DNA from: an uncultured Pirellulaceae bacterium
GTDB taxonomy: Bacteria; Planctomycetota; Planctomycetia; Pirellulales; Pirellulaceae
Assembly: GCA_938083195.1 (NCBI GenBank)
Contig: CALKCK010000015.1
Span: 186,001 to 250,000 of the forward strand
DNA length: 64,000 nt
Direction of reading: 5' to 3'
Shown: one piece after another, positions 18,314 to 26,622 of the stretch
Position numbering within the stretch: position 1 is the first letter of the stretch
Layout of the letters: every line of letters begins with the position of its first letter
The notes under the pieces: generated by a model
What the model saw: the letters and a program-made list of their open reading frames with translations, nothing else
The model's database searches: none
What the model was told of the DNA's origin: nothing
Made by a program: the position numbers and the translations under genes

Positions 18314-18739
18314 TTGGCCTTCTGGTTTTCCCCAACCTCCAATTCAGCGATCCCAGCCAAGGAATATAGACTTGCTGGAAGCACCTGGCTCACCTCGCTC
18401 CTTTCCGCCAGATTCCAACACAAATCTGGGCGACGGCCTAGCAGCCTCAAGACTTGCCCATTCCAGAGCAAGCAACCGCTAGCACTCGCTGTAGCGCCCG
18501 CTCGGTAGCACCCATGCGTTGAGATGAAAATTGCTTGGAAAATTGCTTGCTTTACCGGATCTAACCAACGCCAAGTAGATTGAGAGAGGAAAATCATTCC
18601 ATCGCTCGACCAACAGACAGAAAATCTTTCCTAATCCTCAAAGTTGCTCAAGCTATACCTTCGTTTCGTCGATGACAAAGGTATGTATCCGTGGGGGGCA
18701 CCACAGTACAGGCGTGCGCGCAGATTGTGCACTGATTCC
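18314..18739. other. Intergenic region before mlaE, with a 12-bp tandem duplication
   Basis: About 430 bases without a supported gene lie here. The block GAAAATTGCTTG is present twice in direct contact at 18526-18537 and 18538-18549. The region must carry the promoter of the mla operon. An antisense frame over csp and this region has no family features. Confidence 0.55.
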
Positions 18740-19606
18740 ATGTCGACCATTGCCTCCAACAATCCGAAACCTCGATTAGCCGCCCGAATCACGGGCTGGT
18801 TTACAGAATGGGTGTCGGACTGGGGCGAGTTGGTAATCTCGAGTTGTGTTGCTCTGGGCGATTTTTGCCTGTTTGTCTTCAGTACATTTCGCTGGATGTT
18901 TAGTCGCATTCCCAAGGGCGAAACCCTCTGGCCAAATTTTTATCAAGTTGGCGTTTCAAGTTTACCCGTCGTTGCCCTCACCGGTACATTCATTGGTGTC
19001 GTCCTCGCACTGCAAAGTAGCTCGCAGCTTGGACACTATGGGCTAACCAATCAACTGGGCGGTGTTATCAACTTGACCCTCGTACGCGAGCTTGGCCCGG
19101 TACTGGCAGCGACCATGTTGGCCGGTCGAGTCGGTAGCGCAATGGCAGCCGAACTTGGAACGATGCGTGTCACAGAACAAATCGACGCCCTCTCGGCGAT
19201 GGGGGCAGATCCAATTCACTACCTTGTCGTGCCGCGGTTTCTTGCCTGTCTCCTATTCATCCCGACGCTCACGATCATGGCTGATTTCATGGGTGTCGCT
19301 GGTGGCTATTTTTACAGCAACATTTGGCTGAATATCGATCAACATTATTACTGGACCAACAGCGCAAAATTCGTCAACAACTTTGATTTATTCACCGGGA
19401 TCTTGAAAAGTCTATTTTTTGGATCTGCAATCTCTTTAATTAGCTGCTACCAAGGGTTTAACTGTAAACCTGGAGCCGAAGGAGTCGGTAAAGCAGCAAC
19501 TTCATCGTTCGTATTTGCATTCATCGTTATTTTGATTCTCGACTTGAGTCTTGGTCTATCTCTCAAGGCGGTATACGAGTCGTGGTACCCGGGAGGGACT
19601 TATTGA
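18740..19606 (+). CDS. mlaE: MlaE-family ABC transporter permease
   Basis: This is the permease of the Mla-type phospholipid transporter in the inner membrane. It shows the family core VVALTGTFIGVVLALQSSSQL, VRELGPVLAATMLAGRVGSAMAAELGTM, EQIDALSAMGADPIHYLVVPR and a C-terminal CYQGFNCKPGAEGVGKA. About five hydrophobic segments are present. The ATG at 18740 gives 288 residues, close to the family length, but has no good ribosome site; ATG 18683 in the same frame is an alternative. The stop is one base before mlaF, showing tight coupling. With MlaF and MlaD it moves lipids between the two membranes. Confidence 0.92.
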   Translation: MSTIASNNPKPRLAARITGWFTEWVSDWGELVISSCVALGDFCLFVFSTFRWMFSRIPKGETLWPNFYQVGVSSLPVVALTGTFIGVVLALQSSSQLGHYGLTNQLGGVINLTLVRELGPVLAATMLAGRVGSAMAAELGTMRVTEQIDALSAMGADPIHYLVVPRFLACLLFIPTLTIMADFMGVAGGYFYSNIWLNIDQHYYWTNSAKFVNNFDLFTGILKSLFFGSAISLISCYQGFNCKPGAEGVGKAATSSFVFAFIVILILDLSLGLSLKAVYESWYPGGTY

Positions 19607-19607
19607 A

Positions 19608-20441
19608 ATGATGATTGAACAACTACTCGATCAAGAACAGGAAGCGATTGTCGATGTCGACAAACTGTCCGTAACTTTTGGCAGCCAAGAGGTTCTCAAA
19701 GATATCACACTTAAGATCCCACCCGGGCAGACGCTCGCCTTGCTGGGCGAGAGTGGTTGTGGCAAAACTGTGCTGATGAAGTCGATCATCGGCTTGGTAA
19801 AACCCACCGTCGGTAAAATCGAATTTGATGGTGAAAACATAAACCAACTTACAGCTCGACAGCTCAGTCGCATGCGTCTTCGCTATGGATTCATCTTCCA
19901 AAACGCAGCCCTGTTTGACAGTATGACCATCGGGCAAAATGTCGCCTTTCCCTTGCGGCAACACGGGCGATTCTCAGACAATCAAATACGAGAAATGGTG
20001 TTATCCCGTTTGTCCGAAGTCGGCTTGCCCGATTCCGTCGTATTTAAGAAACCGGCAGAACTATCCGGGGGCATGAGAAAACGAGTCGGACTCGCGCGTG
20101 CGTTAATTATGAATCCCGAATTAATCATGTATGACGAACCGACGACTGGACTCGATCCCATCATGAGCGATGTGATCAATGAATTAATCCTGCGGACACG
20201 ATCTCGAAACCCTGTGACCAGCATTGTCGTTACTCACGACATGCACACCGCTCGCAAGGTGGCAGACCGTGTCGTGATGCTGATCCCTCGACAGCGACTG
20301 GACCCCGGTGAAAACCAAGTCATTTTCGACGGTTCCGTCAAAGAACTGGAAACTTGTCGCGACCGCCGCGTCCAGCAATTCGTGAACGGCGAGGCAGGCG
20401 AGCGATTGATGGAAATGCGAGCCAATGGACACGACCAATAG
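19608..20441 (+). CDS. mlaF: MlaF-family ABC transporter ATPase
   Basis: This ATP-binding subunit powers the MlaE permease. The Walker A loop is GESGCGKT. The Q-loop is FQNAALFDSMTIGQNV. The signature AELSGGMRKRVGLARAL and Walker B IMYDEPTTGLDP with the H-loop VVTHDM are all intact. Length is 277 residues. Two ATGs stand in tandem (19608, 19611), about nine bases after GGGAGGG that lies inside the mlaE 3' end, so translation is coupled. mlaD follows after 69 bases. Confidence 0.94.
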   Translation: MMIEQLLDQEQEAIVDVDKLSVTFGSQEVLKDITLKIPPGQTLALLGESGCGKTVLMKSIIGLVKPTVGKIEFDGENINQLTARQLSRMRLRYGFIFQNAALFDSMTIGQNVAFPLRQHGRFSDNQIREMVLSRLSEVGLPDSVVFKKPAELSGGMRKRVGLARALIMNPELIMYDEPTTGLDPIMSDVINELILRTRSRNPVTSIVVTHDMHTARKVADRVVMLIPRQRLDPGENQVIFDGSVKELETCRDRRVQQFVNGEAGERLMEMRANGHDQ

Positions 20442-20510
20442 TATTGAATTTTATCAACTGATTTTATCGACAACCAAAACCGAAAACTTCGGCTCCCGAA
20501 GGTGAACAAT

Positions 20511-21767
20511 ATGGATGAAAGAATCTTAAAATTTCGAGTCGGCATTCTTGTCGTCATCTCGATGCTGATTTTAGGGATTTTGATCCTCACCATCAGCGGC
20601 AAGCCATTCTTTGGCACTTCCTACCAACTCTCCGGAACAACTAAAAATGCATCCGGTATCTCCAGTGGAACACCCATCAAGAAATTTGGTTTGCCGATCG
20701 GACGCGTTACCAAAGTAGCCCCTTCGCCGAACGGCAAGGAAGTTACCGTATGGATGAGCATTCAGGAAACCGATAGTAACGGATTGAAGCAAACGATTGA
20801 TACTTCAACTGAAATGGCAGTGATCGGATCCGAATCCATTCTTGGTGACGTCGTTATCAACATTGAACCTGCTAAAAAGAATGAAAACAAAAGCCAAATT
20901 GAGTCAGAAATCATCATCACGAAAAGTAATCCGATCGAAGCGGTACTCGGAGAACAAGGCTCGAATTTAATGTCAGAATTGGAAAGTTTATTAAAACCTA
21001 ATCCTGACGTGAAAACAAATTTTGGAGACACCGTAGCCGAAATCAAATCGGCTGCCGGGGCAATCACCAACATGTTTGAGACTCCATCCTCTGACGATGA
21101 ACCACACAATCTCCCTAGCGCAATTGCAAGCTTCCAAAAGACTTCAGACTTAATCAATGCCATGTTTGAAAAAAGAGAAGATCAGAAAAACATCTATTAC
21201 ACGCTCGATAGCCTTTACAACACCTCCGAGGCCTTCCGAGCGATGTTTCAAAAAAGCAACCCCGACGACGACTTAAATTTCGCGATGGCACTCGAAAGAA
21301 TCGTGAAAACTTCTGACAGTATTAACGCAACATCTGATATAGCGGGGAACACATTTAGGCGTTACGGAGAAATTCCAAAGAAATGGGAGGGAGAGGTTAG
21401 AGACAAAGTTATTGAGTTAATAGGCAATACGAGTCGGACCGTGAAGAGCTTGGAGGCCAAGCCGAATTCACTGCTAGAAAAAGCTCTCACGGACGAAAAA
21501 ATAGGAACTGACTTAGATACACTTAGCGGGAGCCTTGCCAAGATTGCTATTAGGGCAGAGAGCCTCGCGGAAAAAGTAAATGAAGATGAAATCCTAAGAA
21601 TAACGGCAAAACTTAACCTGCTACTTGACGATTTGCGTTTCTTTGGCGATTCACTTGCAAGGAATCCCGGATCCATTGTGAGAGGTGCTTTGAGGCCTCG
21701 AAATGACATCGGCCCAAAAAGCTCCCCCACAGTTATCTGGGAAGAGGACGGGTATTTTCAGGAATGA
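20511..21767 (+). CDS. mlaD: MlaD-like MCE-domain protein
   Basis: This substrate-binding component is anchored by one N-terminal helix (about residues 8-30). One MCE domain follows (about 35-120), recognisable by YQLSGTTKNASGISSGTPIKKFGLPIGRVTKV and VIGSESILGDVVINIEP. The remaining 300 residues are helical and rich in Ser/Asp, longer than E. coli MlaD (183 residues) and more like the coiled tails of other MCE proteins that may span the periplasm. ATG 20511 with AAGG is preferred over GTG 20502. The stop overlaps the following MOSC start (ATGA). No mlaB or mlaC homologue is present. Confidence 0.9.
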   Translation: MDERILKFRVGILVVISMLILGILILTISGKPFFGTSYQLSGTTKNASGISSGTPIKKFGLPIGRVTKVAPSPNGKEVTVWMSIQETDSNGLKQTIDTSTEMAVIGSESILGDVVINIEPAKKNENKSQIESEIIITKSNPIEAVLGEQGSNLMSELESLLKPNPDVKTNFGDTVAEIKSAAGAITNMFETPSSDDEPHNLPSAIASFQKTSDLINAMFEKREDQKNIYYTLDSLYNTSEAFRAMFQKSNPDDDLNFAMALERIVKTSDSINATSDIAGNTFRRYGEIPKKWEGEVRDKVIELIGNTSRTVKSLEAKPNSLLEKALTDEKIGTDLDTLSGSLAKIAIRAESLAEKVNEDEILRITAKLNLLLDDLRFFGDSLARNPGSIVRGALRPRNDIGPKSSPTVIWEEDGYFQE

Positions 21768-22438
21768 AGCCAACCGCTCATTACCAACTCGACAGTGTTC
21801 AAATTGGCAAACCGCGGAGCTACTCCCAAACCAATCCTCGCTCAAATAAAATTGAAGAGTGGACAACTTCCTTCAACAAGACTTCCGTCAAGCGATGGGT
21901 GAACGTGACCGCCGATGGAATTGCCGGTGATGAACAAGCCGATCAAGAGAACCATGGCGGAATCGACAAAGCGGTGCTGATCTACTCGGCCGATCATTTC
22001 AGATATTGGCAAAATCAACTTGGCATCCCCGCGATTGCTCCGGGAGCGTTCGGAGAGAACCTCACTGTCTCAGGATTAGACGAATCTAACGTTTGCCTTG
22101 GCGACCAGTTTTCGATCAATGATGTCTTGCTCGAAGTCTCTCAACCTCGACAACCCTGTTGGAAGCTCGCCAAACATTGGCAACTATCGGAACTGCCGAA
22201 ACGGGTCGTCCAAACAGGCTACTGCGGATGGTATTGCCGAGTAGTTAAAAACGGTCGATTCAAACCTGAGACTCCAATCGTACGCGTCACCAATCCCCAT
22301 CCCGAATGGTCGATCAGACGTGCCCACCAAGTTTTCCACCAATCCCCGGTTAACACTGCCGAACTGAATGAACTCTTAAGCCTTGCGATTTTATCAACCG
22401 CCTGGAAGACGTCCACAAAACGCGAGGATGATAACTGA
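21764..22438 (+). CDS. MOSC-domain protein, YiiM-like
   Basis: This 224-residue MOSC protein has the family segments GIAGDEQADQENHGGIDKAVLIY, APGAFGENLTVSGLDES and VCLGDQF. It also has the conserved active Cys in QPRQPCWKLAKHW and the CGWYCRVV strand. MOSC proteins bind sulfur or molybdenum-cofactor-related ligands; YiiM-type members reduce N-hydroxylated compounds with Moco. No molybdenum genes are near. The start ATG overlaps the mlaD stop in ATGA, so it is translated with the lipid transporter, which is an unexpected pairing. Confidence 0.88.
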   Translation: MKPTAHYQLDSVQIGKPRSYSQTNPRSNKIEEWTTSFNKTSVKRWVNVTADGIAGDEQADQENHGGIDKAVLIYSADHFRYWQNQLGIPAIAPGAFGENLTVSGLDESNVCLGDQFSINDVLLEVSQPRQPCWKLAKHWQLSELPKRVVQTGYCGWYCRVVKNGRFKPETPIVRVTNPHPEWSIRRAHQVFHQSPVNTAELNELLSLAILSTAWKTSTKREDDN

Positions 22439-22497
22439 GACTTCGCGAAAGAAGATTCGCAATACAGAAGCAACCAAACTAATTTGGCGAATCAGAC

Positions 22498-22941
22498 CTA
22501 GCGTACAGGACTCGAAACCGTTCCTCGTTGCACGTTCATACGCAGATCATTCGCACGATCTAACAGCATATTTCCCTGCACCTGTGTCTTCGGTTCCATT
22601 TGAAATTCCATGATCCGCTCATCACGTATTTCACGCGGCCAGAAATTCTCAGTCACAAAACTAGCTGGAAAAGTTTCGTACCATCGAGGCTTCACCCGCT
22701 GCTGTACCTTGATGGTTTTGTAGCCGTCTTTTTCAAGTTGAACTTCCCGCGTTCCGTTGTAAGTGAACGGTACCGAAAGGGGAGTCAGACCAATTGACTT
22801 CCGATCAATTGTGACCAGAGCCCCCTCCGGTTGGCTCCGCACGATAAATCTTCGCTGGACACAGCCAGTCAGGCTTGCCATGGTCAAACCGGAGACCACC
22901 AGCAATACGATGAAACCGTTTTCATTGTTTTTCAAACCCAT
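22498..22941 (-). CDS. PEGA-domain lipoprotein
   Basis: This 147-residue protein has a lipoprotein signal ending in LTGC (near residue 27). A PEGA domain follows (IVRSQPEGALVTIDRKSIGLTPLSVPFTYNGTREVQLEKDGYKT). A WYETFPASFVTENFWPREIRDER block typical of planctomycete PEGA lipoproteins comes next. PEGA modules are extracytoplasmic beta folds with unclear ligands. The start ATG at 22941 lacks a good ribosome site; a TTG at 22956 is an alternative. It is convergent with the mla/MOSC operon. Confidence 0.87.
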   Translation of the reverse strand: MGLKNNENGFIVLLVVSGLTMASLTGCVQRRFIVRSQPEGALVTIDRKSIGLTPLSVPFTYNGTREVQLEKDGYKTIKVQQRVKPRWYETFPASFVTENFWPREIRDERIMEFQMEPKTQVQGNMLLDRANDLRMNVQRGTVSSPVR

Positions 22942-23298
22942 ATCTGAAATTCGCAAATTAGTTCATGTGAGTTGTTAAACAGCAAGAATTACTCCTCAAG
23001 CCTCCCATGGAAGCCCATCCAAACGTCAGATAAACCTAGCAATCTATGCCAAATTCGCTGACGCGGAGGCGAAGTCTACAAATCGAAAGCTGGTTCGAAC
23101 AGACCAATTCGTCCAATAGCACCGTTGCCATGAATACCGAATAAAACAAATGAGCGTTTTGCAACGAAAATGAGATCAGATGACCGTACTAGAAATATCA
23201 TTTTGGGTGGTCAAATCTTAAGAATCCCCGTTTTTAGAAAAGTGATTGCACGATAAGATGGTACACTTGCAAGCATTCGACACACGGTCCGGAAAAAT
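22942..23298. other. Intergenic region before the PP2C gene
   Basis: About 360 bases lie between divergent genes. A palindromic pair TTGCA...TGCAA (about 23246-23272) lies about 30 bases before the phosphatase start and could be a control site, but this is weak. No gene is supported. Confidence 0.4.
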
Positions 23299-24603
23299 AT
23301 GAGTGAAAGCCTTTTAAACTGGGATGACTATATCCAAGTCGCTTCGCTCAGCGATGTTGGTATGCGTCGCGCAACGAATCAGGACAATCTTTCTGTGTCC
23401 CTGGCTAGCAGCATGGAGCAATGGCAAAGAAAAGGCCATGTCTTTATTGTTGCCGATGGCATGGGAGCACACGCCGCCGGGGAACTCGCCAGTAAACTGG
23501 CCATCGACCATATTCCTCATCTTTACGCCAAATACAACGATAGTTCTGCTCCAGAGGAAATGCGAAAAGCAGTCGAAGGAGCAAACAGTGAAATTCATCG
23601 ACGTGGCCAAGCTAACGAAGAATTTCACAACATGGGAACGACCTGCAGCGTCCTAACCATCCTGCCCGAAGGTGCCGTCTGTGCTCATATTGGTGACAGT
23701 CGCGTTTATCGACTGACGCAGAACAGAATTGAACAGCTTACGTTTGACCATTCTCTCGTTTGGGAAATGAAATTCGCTGGACAATTGTCAGAAGAAGAAG
23801 AGCGACTTGGAAAGATTCCCAAAAATGTCATTACCAGATCACTTGGCCCTTACGCCGAGTGTAAAGTCGATCTCGAAGGGCCATTTCCAATTCAGGTAGG
23901 TGATACCTTTTTGCTCTGTAGCGACGGACTCACTGCGGTTATTTCAGATACTGAAATTGGCTCCATCCTTGCCAACATGTCCCCGGATGAGGCAGTAAAG
24001 GTCTTAGTTGACTTATCTAATCTACGAGGCGGACCGGATAATATTACCGCGGTCATCGTAAAAATAGGGCACCCTAAACTCGCCACGTCAGGCAATGGCT
24101 CATCCGGAAAATCCACCCGCGGATCTTCTTCCGATAAGCCCTTAGTACCCGCAACATTTTGGGGGGTATTTATTGGTTCGGTTATCGCATCGATACTCCT
24201 GTATTTCTTAGGTTTTTGGCAGATCGCCCTATTCACTGGAGTGGTTTCAGTAGCAGCAATCGGCTACCTAGTTTCGCGGCTAATAAAAAATTCCTTTCAA
24301 GGCAAACACAGCAGCGCAGGACAGGTTTTCGGAAAAGGCCCCTATGTCCGCTTGGGATGCGCTTCGAGTGGACAATTTGCCAAACAATTAGCTGACATGC
24401 TCCGCAAGCTTCAAGAGGGTGCTTTGCGAGAAAACTGGAAAGTTGACTGGCCTCAACTCAAATCGATGACCAATAAAGCCGAGCAGGCCACAAGCCAAGA
24501 GGACCACTCGACTGCCATCGCAAACTATGGCCGCGCCGTCAGTTTCCTAATGGATCAACTGAGAAATCAAGAGGATGCCAGCAGTTCATCAATTGAACTC
24601 TAA
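23299..24603 (+). CDS. PP2C-type Ser/Thr phosphatase with membrane segments
   Basis: The N-terminal catalytic domain (residues about 10-255) carries the metal-binding motifs of PP2C phosphatases: RRATNQDN, VADGMGAHAAGELAS, GDSRVYRL, CSDGLT and GGPDNITAVIV. It removes phosphate from Ser/Thr residues in the cytoplasm. A Ser-rich linker (about 260-280) leads to two hydrophobic helices (about 288-330) and then a soluble C-terminal segment with a helical hairpin (ADMLRKLQEGAL ... QEDHSTAIANYGRAVSFL). The tail resembles one used by planctomycete kinase/phosphatase regulators, but I cannot name it. No Ser/Thr kinase is in the window. Confidence 0.9.
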   Translation: MSESLLNWDDYIQVASLSDVGMRRATNQDNLSVSLASSMEQWQRKGHVFIVADGMGAHAAGELASKLAIDHIPHLYAKYNDSSAPEEMRKAVEGANSEIHRRGQANEEFHNMGTTCSVLTILPEGAVCAHIGDSRVYRLTQNRIEQLTFDHSLVWEMKFAGQLSEEEERLGKIPKNVITRSLGPYAECKVDLEGPFPIQVGDTFLLCSDGLTAVISDTEIGSILANMSPDEAVKVLVDLSNLRGGPDNITAVIVKIGHPKLATSGNGSSGKSTRGSSSDKPLVPATFWGVFIGSVIASILLYFLGFWQIALFTGVVSVAAIGYLVSRLIKNSFQGKHSSAGQVFGKGPYVRLGCASSGQFAKQLADMLRKLQEGALRENWKVDWPQLKSMTNKAEQATSQEDHSTAIANYGRAVSFLMDQLRNQEDASSSSIEL

Positions 24604-24973
24604 TCTAGATTCCTCCTTCATCCGCCCCCCAAGCCACTTACTAGGTCTATGACTTGGTGCGCTTCCCAACACCCCCATCACCTTCCAACACTCCCCCTTC
24701 TGCTATTGAGCAACAGCCTTTTTGGGCGGCCACTAGCTACCCAGTTTCCCATCAGGATTCATTGGGGGCTATTAGCCAGAAAAACGCTAGGTACTGGGTG
24801 TAATCAACTACCCAAATTCGCAAAAATTGCATTTGCCAGCAATTCGGATCGCAACTGACATTGCCTGCAATCCCGCCTCCCTGTAATTTTCGAAGCCCCG
24901 ATAGATTGGGGCCGAAACTTGAATCAAATTCAAATAATTTCACCTTCGGCTGTTTAAAATTCTGGAGATCGTT
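24604..24973. other. Intergenic region before the kinase gene
   Basis: About 370 bases show no supported gene. A Pro/Leu-rich 69-codon frame (24649-24858) is low-complexity and lacks a ribosome site. The kinase promoter must be here or further upstream. Confidence 0.45.
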
Positions 24974-26605
24974 TTGTTTGCTTTACGGCGAATTCGTTAT
25001 CAAATGTACTTTGGTGTGACCACGCTCCTGGTCATTATCACATTGCTATCGATCGTCAGTCTTCAAGGCGCCTCCAAATACCGCAACTTGACCAAAAGCA
25101 TCAATCAGCGGTCGACTGAAATACCACTTGCAATTGAACTAGGCATCGCCGTCAGTGACCTGCGCTCTCAATTGTGGGACGCTCAACGCAAACAACAAGA
25201 AATTCAAGAATATTGGCTAGACATTAAGCCTCAACCAGGAGAGAGAGATCCGCTATGGCAGATCAACCTTGAGGCAAAAATTCAGAGAACCGAAGAGGCT
25301 TTCAAGAACTATCAGAACAAACTCAATAACGGCAGGGAGTTTGATCAAGGCATTACGACAACGCAAGAAGAGAAAAACAACCTCGAAAAATTCAAGGAAA
25401 AACTCGATGTCGTCAAGGATAATGTCAACAGCCACAACGACGTTTTTGAATCCTCCGACAACTTCGATGTAATCGAAACGAATCTCACTGAATTACAGGA
25501 TCTATACATTCAATTCCCAGGCAGCATGCAGCAGCGAATGGAATCTTTTTCAGAAGACGCTCGCACCGAGTATCGAGCTTGGATGACGATCAGTGGCCTG
25601 GCTGGCTTAGCGGCGTTTGGAATGACAGCATTCTTAATTTCGCGATTTCAATGTCGCATTATAAAACCATTAGAAAAGTTGGTTGAGGGCGCACGGCATG
25701 TCACCGCTGGGAATTACGATTTTCGAATCAAACTCAAATCCAATGATGAAATTACTGAATTGGCCGATGCCATGAACGCCACAACCGAGAGTTTTCAATC
25801 AATTAAATCTGACTTGAATCAACAAGTCAGCCAGCGAACTCGCGAAGTTGTCCGCAGCGAAAAAATGGCGAGCGTAGGTTTCCTCGCCGCAGGGGTAGCC
25901 CACGAGATAAACAACCCTCTCGCCTCCATCGCATGGTCTGCAGAATCACTGGAAACAAGAATTCAGGACATTTTAAATCCATCCGAGGATGCCCGTCAGA
26001 GTGATATCGATTCTGAAATCGAAGACATGAAGAAATACCTTCGCCGCATTCAAGACGAAGCATTTCGTTGCAAGGGAATCACAGCGGGGCTTCTCGATTT
26101 CTCAAGAATGGGAGATGCACAAAAATCGGATGTCAACCTTTCCCAAATCATTCATTCTGTCGTCAACATTGTAAAACCGCTAAGCAAGTATCGAAACCGA
26201 GAAATCGTTGTGGACGCTGACGTTTCCATTTTTGCACTTGGAAATGAGCAGGAAATCAAACAAGTAGCGTTAAATTTAATCACCAATGCGCTCGGTTGTG
26301 TAGAAGAAAATGGAAGAGTTCAAATCCGGCTGAAGCAAGAAGATAACTTTGCCGAACTGATCGTGACTGACAATGGATGCGGGATGACCCCCGAAGTTCA
26401 GAAACACCTTTTTGAACCTTTCTTTACGCGACGCCGAAACGGGCAGGGCACTGGGCTTGGCCTATCCATTACCTACCAAATCATTGAAGAGCATGGTGGA
26501 AAAATCATTGCTCACAGCGATGGACCGGGCTTCGGCTCGGAATTCAGAGTCTGCTTGCCACTGGCAAAATCAGAATCTGCGAAACATAAAACAACTGCAG
26601 CTTGA
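24974..26605 (+). CDS. Membrane sensor histidine kinase
   Basis: This 543-residue sensor starts at TTG 24974, six bases after GGAG. A first membrane helix (about 13-30) is followed by a mostly helical periplasmic domain (about 35-200). A second membrane helix (about 204-223), a HAMP domain and a coiled linker come next. The H-box has phosphoacceptor His310 (VAHEINNPLAS). The ATPase domain shows NLITNAL, DNGCGM, FFTRR and GTGLGLS. It phosphorylates the response regulator encoded directly downstream, whose start overlaps the kinase stop. The signal is unknown. Confidence 0.93.
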   Translation: MFALRRIRYQMYFGVTTLLVIITLLSIVSLQGASKYRNLTKSINQRSTEIPLAIELGIAVSDLRSQLWDAQRKQQEIQEYWLDIKPQPGERDPLWQINLEAKIQRTEEAFKNYQNKLNNGREFDQGITTTQEEKNNLEKFKEKLDVVKDNVNSHNDVFESSDNFDVIETNLTELQDLYIQFPGSMQQRMESFSEDARTEYRAWMTISGLAGLAAFGMTAFLISRFQCRIIKPLEKLVEGARHVTAGNYDFRIKLKSNDEITELADAMNATTESFQSIKSDLNQQVSQRTREVVRSEKMASVGFLAAGVAHEINNPLASIAWSAESLETRIQDILNPSEDARQSDIDSEIEDMKKYLRRIQDEAFRCKGITAGLLDFSRMGDAQKSDVNLSQIIHSVVNIVKPLSKYRNREIVVDADVSIFALGNEQEIKQVALNLITNALGCVEENGRVQIRLKQEDNFAELIVTDNGCGMTPEVQKHLFEPFFTRRRNGQGTGLGLSITYQIIEEHGGKIIAHSDGPGFGSEFRVCLPLAKSESAKHKTTAA

Positions 26606-26622
26606 TAATATTGAGAAAAACC

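Noticed and set aside
18103..18597. 164-codon minus-strand ORF across csp
   Set aside because: It lies antisense to a certain gene and has irregular composition without motifs.
23088..23112. GGTTCGAA-like T-arm suggesting a tRNA
   Set aside because: No matching acceptor or anticodon stems around it; a similar GGTTCGAA at about 57726 also fails.
24649..24858. 69-codon plus-strand ORF after the PP2C gene
   Set aside because: Low-complexity Pro/Leu/Ser reading without ribosome site.
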